From Bacillota bacterium (GTDB lineage Bacteria; Bacillota; Clostridia; Acetivibrionales; DTU013): a stretch of DNA of 26,809 nucleotides. Of the stretch, positions 7,787 through 16,200 are shown in pieces. A program made the translations under genes and the position numbers. Where the stretch lies: assembly GCA_023415815.1 (NCBI GenBank), contig JAEZJL010000156.1:1-26809 (forward strand), in the 5' to 3' direction. The notes beneath the pieces were generated by a model that was given only the letters and a program-made list of their open reading frames with translations, was not told where the DNA came from and ran no database searches. The number at the start of each line of letters is the position of its first letter. Positions within the stretch are counted from its first letter, which is position 1.

Positions 7787-8524
7787 TCAGGCAAGCTCAA
7801 GCTTTGCCTGGAATATTCCCGAGCCCGAGGCTTTATTGAGGCCCTCGAAATGATAGCAGCTTTCACCGGAATCTGAGGACATTCTGATCAATACGTCCTC
7901 GTCCGCTTTTGCCTCGGACAGATAATTCACCTGCAAAGCGCCGATATGCCTTTCCGACAGCGTTCCGGCCGGGAGGCATTCCAGCAGCCAGTCCACGTAC
8001 CTTGCGTTGTTGACATGGTGGTTTATGTCGATGTCGTTGTAGCTGACAGTTCTCTCAAAGGTTTTCAGCAAAGCGCCGTCACACGGCAGCTTTTCAAGTC
8101 TTTCATCCAGACCGTGCCTGTCCTTGTTTTCCGGATAGGATGCCTGGACGTTTTGCACCCTTTGAGGCCGCATGGTATTAACATCCAGAAGCACCCAGAC
8201 CGTCGTGGCCGCTCCTATCCGCCTGCCGCCTGCGTCGCTGAAAATGAAGTCCCTGGTTGCAAAAAGCCTGTATGTGTCCTTCGGCCATGTCTCCACCCTT
8301 ATCGTGCTGCCCCAGGGCGGGTATTCCTCCATCTTAACCTTCACTCTGGAAAGGACCCAGATGAGGTGGTTCTTCACAATATCCCTATAGCCCCAACCCA
8401 GGTGCTCCGCATGATTTCCGGCAGCCTCCTGCATGTAGTTGAAAAGCTGGTTTATCTTAAGCCTGTTTTTAAAATCCACGTCGTAAGACTTTACGAGCAC
8501 ATCTTCCTGCCATATCGTCTGCAT
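7787..8524 (-). CDS. Acyl-ACP thioesterase (FatA family)
   Basis: 245 residues from the second of two adjacent ATGs (8527 and 8524). GGAGG at 8531-8535 is spaced 6 bases from 8524. Longer upstream frames run into palindromic repeats and are rejected. The protein shows a tandem hot-dog layout. The first half contains NRLKINQLFNYMQEAAGNHAEHLG and HLIWVLSRVKVKM, and the second half has the family active-site motif DINHHVNNARYVDW (residues 166-179). The enzyme releases free fatty acids from acyl carrier protein and acts in the cytosol. Bacterial members usually supply fatty acids for lipid remodelling. It points away from the patatin gene, and the two share a repeat-filled divergent intergenic region. 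Confidence 0.9.
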   Translation of the reverse strand: MQTIWQEDVLVKSYDVDFKNRLKINQLFNYMQEAAGNHAEHLGWGYRDIVKNHLIWVLSRVKVKMEEYPPWGSTIRVETWPKDTYRLFATRDFIFSDAGGRRIGAATTVWVLLDVNTMRPQRVQNVQASYPENKDRHGLDERLEKLPCDGALLKTFERTVSYNDIDINHHVNNARYVDWLLECLPAGTLSERHIGALQVNYLSEAKADEDVLIRMSSDSGESCYHFEGLNKASGSGIFQAKLELA

Positions 8525-8552
8525 CATATACCTCCGGTGAAAGCGTTGGACT

Positions 8553-8609
8553 TGGGGGACAGTTCTGCAAAAACGGTAAAATATACGGATTGTGCAGAAC
8601 TGTCCCCCA
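8553..8609. repeat. 17-bp perfect inverted repeat upstream of the thioesterase
   Basis: TGGGGGACAGTTCTGCA (8553-8569) is perfectly mirrored at 8593-8609, separated by 23 bases. The arms are the same GGGACAGTTCT core found in the tandem array at 8675-8890, so this is a single, differently arranged member of that family. It lies 29 bases upstream of the thioesterase start and would fold in its leader RNA. Confidence 0.9.
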
Positions 8610-8640
8610 TATTGTACCATACCGGCAATAGCGATGGAAG

Positions 8641-8670
8641 TTGGAATGAAGCCGAAGGTGGTGGTATAAT
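8641..8670 (+). promoter_or_regulatory. Probable promoter of the patatin gene
   Basis: TTGGAA (8641-8646) and TATAAT (8665-8670) are separated by 18 bases. Transcription would start near 8677, exactly where the 59-bp tandem repeats begin, making the array the 5' leader (about 230 bases) of the patatin mRNA. The -10 is a perfect match and the -35 a moderate one. Confidence 0.5.
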
Positions 8671-8674
8671 GTAA

Positions 8675-8890
8675 GGGGACAGTTCTGCAAAGGACTGTGC
8701 CGAGAACTGTCCCCTTTTGACGCTAAAGCAGCTTGGGACAGTTCTGCAAAGAACTGTGCCGAGAACTGTCCCCTTTTGACGCTAAAGCAACTTGGGACAG
8801 TTCTGCAAAGAACTGTGCCGGGGACTGTCCCCTTTTGACGCTGAAGCAACTTGGGACAGGCAAAGGGGCGGATTGCAAAAAACTGTCCCT
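8675..8890 (+). repeat. 59-bp palindromic tandem repeat array (REP-like)
   Basis: Units start at 8676, 8735 and 8794 (GGGACAGTTCTGCAAAG), and a shorter degenerate copy starts at 8853, so the period is exactly 59 bases. Within each unit GGGACAGTTCT can pair with AGAACTGTCCC, or with an inner AGAACTGT across a GCAA loop, giving alternative hairpins. Each palindrome is followed by a TTTTGACGCTAAAGCA linker. Units abut directly with no unique spacers, which excludes a CRISPR. The period is not a multiple of three, so the array is not a coding repeat, although the patatin frame runs open through part of it. Confidence 0.93.
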
Positions 8891-8908
8891 TTTCATATGG
8901 AGGGTTGT

Positions 8909-10117
8909 ATGTACGGATTGGTACTGGAGGGCGGGGGGAGCAAGGGCTCCTACCAGATCGGCGCTTGCAGGGCGCTGGCTGAAATGGGTATCGTATACGG
9001 GGCTGTGGCGGGCACCTCGGTGGGGGCGCTGAACGGAGCCATGGTGGTGCAGGGTGATATAGACAAGGCGTATAAGCTGTGGCATGATATGAATCCGTAT
9101 GATGTCATAAAAATGACCGACGAGGAGCTGGAGGGCTTTTCGGAATCCTCGTCCAGGATTGAGAGCCTGAATGTATTCATGCGCAAGCTCCGGAAGGTCA
9201 TCGCCGAAAGAGGCCTCGATACGGCGCCGCTGGTTGAAATGCTTGAAAAGGAGATCGATGAGGACAGGATACGGAAATCCGAAATGGATTTCGGGATCGT
9301 GACGGTTGACCTCACTTCGAGAAAGGCGCTCGAAATATATAAAGAAGAGATTCCCAATGGCAGGCTTGTGGACTATATCCTTGCAAGCGCTAGCTTCCCC
9401 GCCTTCAGACGTGCGGTGATCGACGGGAAGGTTTTCATCGACGGGGGCTTTTACAATGCTCTTCCGATAAATCTTGTAAAAAACAAGGGCTGTTCGGACA
9501 TAATAGTATTGAGGACAAACAGCCTGGGCGTAAAAAAACGGGTCGACACGGCAGGGCTGAATATTGTTACCATAGAGCCGTCCGAGAGCCTGGGACCCCT
9601 GCTGGACTTTAACCCGGGCCGGATGCGTCTGAACCTGAAGCTCGGGTATTTTGACGCTTTGAAGGTTTTTAAAAAGCTCCGGGGCAGCAGGTACTACATC
9701 CAGCCCGACAACGACGACGGCTTTTTCATAAGCTACCTTGCCGGCCTGGAGGAAGACAAGGTCAGGGGGCTGTGCTTACTGTTCGGCCTGGACGGAGGGG
9801 GCCGAAGGGCGCTTTTCGAGTACATTGTCCCCAGAATTGCGGACCTTTTGAGCCTGCCGGCAAATGCGGACTACGAGGATGTGTTCATAGGTCTGCTGGA
9901 AAAAATCGCGGAGGCAAACGGGATTGAGAGGTTCAGGATCTATTCGGCACACGAGCTGTATCAGGAAATCGAAGGCAGCTTATGCCGGTATAACGAAGGC
10001 TTTATAAGCGAAATTCCGGGTTTTCTTAAAAACAGGGAGCTGCTGACGCGGCTTGTCAGGGACAGGATCATAAGGAGCATTGCGGACATAATCTTCTGTA
10101 CCGGCGTCAAAGGATGA
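8909..10117 (+). CDS. Patatin-like phospholipase
   Basis: 402 residues from the ATG at 8909, preceded by GGAGGG at 8899-8904. The frame extends upstream into the tandem repeats (ATG at 8792), but that extension is repeat-derived and was rejected. The oxyanion-hole Gly-rich loop EGGGSKGSYQIG (residues 7-18), the nucleophile elbow GTSVG with Ser37, and the catalytic Asp in FIDGG (Asp178) complete the Ser-Asp dyad of patatins. No signal peptide is present, so it probably acts on membrane lipids from the cytosol. The second half (residues 230-402) is an extra helical region that I do not recognise as a known domain. It is followed by the glucan synthase gene on the same strand after 182 bases. 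Confidence 0.9.
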   Translation: MYGLVLEGGGSKGSYQIGACRALAEMGIVYGAVAGTSVGALNGAMVVQGDIDKAYKLWHDMNPYDVIKMTDEELEGFSESSSRIESLNVFMRKLRKVIAERGLDTAPLVEMLEKEIDEDRIRKSEMDFGIVTVDLTSRKALEIYKEEIPNGRLVDYILASASFPAFRRAVIDGKVFIDGGFYNALPINLVKNKGCSDIIVLRTNSLGVKKRVDTAGLNIVTIEPSESLGPLLDFNPGRMRLNLKLGYFDALKVFKKLRGSRYYIQPDNDDGFFISYLAGLEEDKVRGLCLLFGLDGGGRRALFEYIVPRIADLLSLPANADYEDVFIGLLEKIAEANGIERFRIYSAHELYQEIEGSLCRYNEGFISEIPGFLKNRELLTRLVRDRIIRSIADIIFCTGVKG

Positions 10118-10178
10118 TTCCATAGGGATTATATGGTACATATTATGAATATCACCTATTCAGGGTATGCTATTCATG

Positions 10179-10239
10179 TTGCAAAAAAGATTTGAGACAT
10201 GGAATGAATGTATTTTTGCAGCAGGATGACAATGAAATA
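10179..10239 (+). repeat. Dispersed repeat, copy 1 (TTGCAAAAAAGATTTG element)
   Basis: About 60 bases closely matching 23281-23339. Both begin TTGCAAAAAAGATTTG, share GTATTTTTGCA(G/A)CAGGAT about 20 bases later, and end near an (A)ATA. The TTGCAAAAA and TATTTTTGCA ends are inverted with respect to each other and could form a stem. It lies in the 182-base gap before the glucan synthase. A second local inverted repeat follows (AATGAAA / TTTTCATT around 10232-10250). Confidence 0.8.
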
Positions 10240-10299
10240 CAATTTTCATTGTATTTGTTGAAATGAGACGAAAATAGCATGGAATGGTGATATTTTTTA

Positions 10300-13200
10300 A
10301 TGAGCTTTATAATACCTACAACATACGTTGTTTTGGGAGGCTTGGTCATTGTTCTTTCGGCGGCTTTGTTTGCCCGCAGGAGGGACCGTTTTATCGAAGT
10401 CAGGGATACCATGCTTGCGCCTGAGGAGCTGGAGAGGCATGCGGTTGAGATAGCCCGGAGCCACCCGGTCGGCAGATCCGCCAGGAGCCTGCACTGGCTG
10501 GTCCGCAGGATGAACGATAACTTTGAAACGATCACCTCGGTATACCGTGAATTGAATTCCGATGTTAAGGCCATGTTTCCGACTGCTCCGGCGTCAGAAT
10601 GGCTGCTCGACAATTTTTATATCATAGAGGAACAGGTCAAGCTGATAAGGAAGAACCTGTCCAGAGGACAGTACTCGAAGCTTCCGATACTCACCAGGGG
10701 CTATCTTAAGGGCTACCCCAGGGTTTATGCCATTGCCCTCGAGCTGATAGCGCATTCGGACGGGAGAATGGACGAAAAAATACTCACCGGCTTCATCAGC
10801 GCCTATCAGACCCAGTCGCTGCTTTCCATGGCCGAGCTCTGGGCGCTGGCGCTCATGCTAAGGATTGCCCTGGTGGAAAACATAAGAAATATCTGTGAAG
10901 GCATAAGCAAATCCAGAAACGACTGGCATATTGCCGAGAGACTTGCCGCGGATATAAGCGATGCTGGGACGGATGAGAACAGGATCGCTGCGGCCCTGAA
11001 TGAGCAGCTCGGCAGGCAGAAGGCCATAAGCCCGTCTTTTGTGGAGCATCTGCTGCAAAGGCTGAGAAAACAGGGCAAAGGCGTATCCGCAGTGACTCAT
11101 CTGCTCGACCTGAAGCTTCATGAGGCAAATTCCTCAACAGAGGCGGTGACAGGGCTCGAGCACCAGCTCCAGGCCTCCATGCAGGTTTCAATAGGAAATA
11201 CCATAACAGGCCTTCGGCTGGTATCCGAAATCGACTGGTCCGACATTTTCGAATCCTTGAGCAGCGTGGAGCAGATTCTAAGGAGGGACCCCTGCGGCAT
11301 GTACCCGCTGATGGATTTCGAATCCAGGGATTATTACAGGCATGAGGTGGAGAAGCTTGCAAGGACATACGGGACGTCGGAAATAAATATAGCGGCAAAG
11401 GCGGTGGAATGCTCAAGGGACCCGGAACGGGGCGCTTCTTCCCCCTTTAATCATGTAGGGTATTATCTTGTGGGAAGGGGCAGGAGCTGCCTGAACGACA
11501 AGCTTGACGGAGGGCGCGGGAGAAGGAGGATACTTTTCCTGTTCAAAGAGCATCCCATGTTTTTTTACACGCTGCCGATAATACTTCTGACCGTTTTTCT
11601 GACCTCCTTTTTCTGCTATTACAGCAGCACAAGAAGCACAAACGTCCCGCTGTACATCATATTGACGGCCTTTGCCGTACTGGTACCCTGCAGCGAGCTT
11701 TCGATGATTTTTGTGAACACCGTCATGAGCCATTTGTTCAAGCCTTCGACCATGCCCAAGCTGGAGTTGAGGGGCGGAGTGCCCGAGGAACTGGCCGCCA
11801 TGGTTATAGTACCGACGCTCATACCGAACGGAAGGAGAGCGTGCGAGCTGCTTGATCAGCTGGAGGTATTCTATCTTGCAAATAAGGACGAAAACGTGTT
11901 TTTCGCCCTTGTCGCGGACTTCAAGGACTCCCCCGAGGAAAGGACGGCCGGCGACGAGAGCACAATCAGGACCGCTCTGGACGGGGTTCGCAGGCTGAAT
12001 GCGAAATATGCGGCCGGAGGCAGGGACATATTTTACTATCTCCACAGAAAACGCGAGTTTAACCCGTCCGAAGGGAAATGGATGGGCTGGGAGCGCAAAA
12101 GGGGGGCCATCGTAGAATTCAACAGGCTGCTGAGAGGCTGCGCCGATACCGGCTTTACCAGTGTCAGCGGGGATATCGGAAGCTTACCGCGCATTAAGTA
12201 TGTGATAACGCTAGACGCCGATACGAGCCTGCCGATGGATTCCGCAAGAAAGCTGATAGGGACGATGGCTCACCCGCTGAACAGGGCGGTGGTGGACGGC
12301 GAATCCGGGATCGTCAGGGAGGGCTACGGCCTGCTGCAGCCGAGGATAAGCGTAAGCATCTCCGGGGCGAACAGGTCGCTCTTTACAAGGATATTTGCCG
12401 GACAGGGCGGGATTGACCCCTATACGACCTCTGTTTCGGATATCTATCAGGACATTTTCGGGGAAGGTATCTTCACGGGCAAGGGAATATACGAGGTGGA
12501 TGTGTTCAGGACAGTTCTGGAGACCAGGATTCCGGACAACTCCGTGCTCAGCCACGACCTCATCGAGGGCTGCCACCTGAGAGCCGGGCTTGTGACGGAT
12601 ATAGAGCTGGTCGACGGCTACCCCTCAAGGTACAATTCCTTCGCAATGAGGCAACACCGATGGGTCCGGGGCGACTGGCAGCTGCTTCCCTGGCTTTCCT
12701 CCGAGGTGGCGGACAGGACCTCCGGGAGGAGCCCGAACCGGATAACCGCACTCTCGAGATGGAAAATAACGGACAACTTAAGAAGAAGCCTGCTGTACCC
12801 GTCCCTCTTTATCACCGTATGCCTCGGGATGGGAATTCTGCCCGGCAGCCCCTATGTCTGGACAGGCCTGGCGGCCGCCGCCGCGGCATCCCCCATCATC
12901 ACGGGGATATTGAACATATTGCTCTCAGGCAGGCTAAAGGCTGCGAGGCCCGGAAAGGATTCAACCGTCATAGGGGGCTTCAGGGCGGCGGTTTATCAAT
13001 CCCTCCTGCTCTTTATATTCGTCCCGTATCAGGCTTACCTTATGTCGGACGCCATCATAAGGACGCTGGCAAGGGTGCTCTTCACAAGGAGGAATCTGCT
13101 TGAATGGGTGACTGCGGCGGATGTCGAGGCAGGGATTAAAAACGACGCCGCAAGCTTCTGGAAGAGGATGTGGATACAGGCTCCGGCAGCCGCTGTTGTC

Positions 13201-16200
13201 TGGGCGCTGCCTTCCGCGGCCGGCCGCCCCGCCATATTGCTTTCCTTGCTGATATCGGTGCTGTGGCTTTCCGCTCCCCATACGGCCTACTTCATCAGCA
13301 GGCCGTGCGTCAAAAAGCCGGAGCAGCTTGAAGCACAGGATATGCAGCGGCTCAGGAGGCTTGCCAGGAAAACCTGGAGATACTTTGAAGACTTTGCCGT
13401 CGAGGAGGACAACTACCTTCCTCCGGACAATTACCAGGAGGAGCCGCCGAGAGGCTCCGCCCACAGGACCTCGCCCACAAATATAGGGCTGCTGCTGATG
13501 TCGGTGCTGTCGGCGGGAGATATGGGATTTTTGGGCGTAAGAGAGCTCGCGGCAAGAGTCGGCAGGATCATTTCGACTGTTGAGCGGATGGCGAAATGGA
13601 AGGGCCACCTGTATAACTGGTACAATACAATAACCCTCAATACCCTCAGACCCCTGTACGTATCAACCGTTGACAGCGGGAATTACGTCGGCTACCTTAT
13701 GGTGCTGCGGGAAGGCTTGAGCGAGTATGTATGCAAGTCTTTTCCCGATACGGAAGCGGCGCCGGGACTTATCACGCTGCTCGGCATTTTGTCCGAGGAG
13801 GGCATCGATACCGGCGGAATCATTGCAGAAAGCGGACTTGATAAGTTCGTCGAAGAGGGCTGCATGGAGCCGGCAAAGTGGAGGGAAATACTTATGAGGC
13901 TGCTGGAATGGAGCGGCAGCCCTGAAGTGGAGCAGGAGCTTAAAAAGTCGGACTGGGGCGAGAAACTCACCGCACAGCTGCATATATGCATAAATGAGCT
14001 GGAGGATTTCTTTCCGGCTCTGGTAAACACCGCGGAATTCAAGCTTCTGGACGAACTGGAGCCGGGTTTTTACGAGCTTCTGACCACGGCGGCCTCGCCG
14101 GAGGGCCTTGCAGTGGAATATGAAAGGGCCGGACGGCTTATAGACAAATATCTGGCCGAAAAAGGAGTGCAGGAGGCTCCCGAAAGGCGCGAGGCCTATA
14201 ACAGACTTGCCGGGCTTTTACGGCGTGCAGCCGAAAAGACCGGGGAACTCGCGGCGCTCTATAAGGATATCTTCGCCAGAGTCGGAAGGCTTATCGACGC
14301 GACCGAATTCACGCCGCTTTTCGATCCCAAGAGACAGCTGTTTTCGATTGGTTTCAATGTCGAGGACGGCCATCTCAGCAAATCCTATTACGATCTGCTT
14401 GCGTCGGAGGCGAGGCAGGCGAGCTATATAGCGGTTGCAAGGGGCGAGGTGGAGCGCAGGCACTGGTCGAGGCTGGGAAGAAAGCTCACTTCCGTAGACG
14501 GCTTCAAAGGCCTCGTATCATGGACTGGGACCATGTTTGAATACCTTATGCCCCTGCTGATCATGAAGAATTATGAAAATACCGTTTTTGACGAGACGTA
14601 TTCGTTTGTTGTCAGGACCCAGAAAAAATACGGCAGGCAGAGGAAGATTCCATGGGGCGTATCGGAATCGGGCTACCACGCCTTCGATATAAACCTGAAT
14701 TACCAGTACAAGGCCTTCGGAGTCCCTGAGCTCGGCTTGAAAAGGGGCCTCGGGAACGATATGGTTGTTACGCCCTACGCCTCGATACTTGCTTTAGGCA
14801 TCGACCCGGTTTCGGTGGCGGCAAACATAAGGGAGCTTGAGAAAAAAGGGATGGACGGCAGCTACGGTCTTTTCGAGGCCATAGATTTCACGCCCTCAAG
14901 GCTCGGGCGGGAAAGCGAGTACAGCATTGTCAAAAGCTATATGGCGCATCATCAGGGTATGAGCATGATGGCCCTCAATAATTTCTTCCATTCCGGCATA
15001 ATGCAAAAACGTTTCCATGCCGACCCCGTGATTAAATCCGCGGAGCTTCTGCTGCAGGAGAAGAGTCCTGAAAACGCACTGCTTGCGAAAGAATACAGGG
15101 ATGAAAGCTATCCGGCCGCCAGGAGAACAGAGCTGGGAGACGGAGAAGCGGTGAGGACTTTTGGAATTCCGGGATCTGTGCTGCCCGCGGCCCACATTCT
15201 TTCCAACGGCAGCTACTCCGTGATGGTGACGGACGGAGGCTCCGGATACAGCGTATGCGAGGAAAGGGCCGTTTCAAGATGGTCGGGGGAACAGGGCGGC
15301 ACAGGCAGCGGTATGTTCATATACATACAGAACATCAATTCCAACACGCTCTGGTCGTCGGCCTTCGAGCCCTGCAGAACGGTACCCGAGATGTACAGGG
15401 TGGTTTTTTCGCCCGATAAGGCGGAATATTCCAGAAAGGACGGAAACATAGAAACCACCGCACAGATCACCGTATCGCCGGAAGACAATGCCGAAGTCAG
15501 GCGCGTTTCCCTGACAAATCACAGCAGCCATACCAGGACCGTCGAGCTCACAAGCTATTTCGAGACGGTGCTTTCGCCTGCCGCGGACGACGCCGCGCAT
15601 CCCGCCTTCAGCAAGCTCTTTGTGCGTACCGAATTCATCCGGGAGCACGACTGCCTGCTTGCCTCCAGAAGGCACCGGAAAAACGATGCCAAGCCGATGT
15701 GGCTGATCCACACGATCGCCCTCGAAGGGGAGCCTGTCGGGGATATACAGTATGAAACCGACCGTATGAAGTTTATAGGCAGAAACCGGGATCTTTCAAA
15801 CCCTGCCGCACTGGAGCCGGACCAGCCCCTGTCAAACAGCGAGGGCTCGGTCCTCGACCCTGTGATGAGCCTGAGACGCAGGGTGAACATAGAGTCGGGC
15901 CAGACGGTCCGCGTTTCCTTTTCAACAGCCGTCGCCGAGACAAGGAAGCACGCCCTTGAGCTGGCTGAAAAATATCACGATTTCAAAGCCTCCGAAAGGG
16001 CCTTTGAGCTTTCATGGACAAGAAGCCAGGTGGAATCCAGATACCTCGGGCTCAATGCGTCGGATGTCGAGCAATATCTTGAGCTGGTCCCCTGCCTGCT
16101 CTTCAACAATCCCCTGAGACGGAGCCTTTCCGGTTACATCAGGGACAATGTCAAGGCTCAGCAGGATCTGTGGCCTTTCGGCATCTCCGGGGATATTCCC

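Noticed and set aside
7946..8674. 242-codon + strand frame opposite the acyl-ACP thioesterase
   Set aside because: The minus strand encodes a complete thioesterase with its active-site motif. The + frame has no ribosome-binding site and no recognisable protein.
8675..8890. Possible CRISPR array
   Set aside because: Units are directly adjacent and wholly repeated, with no unique spacers and no cas genes. The inner palindromes are long and include the full unit.
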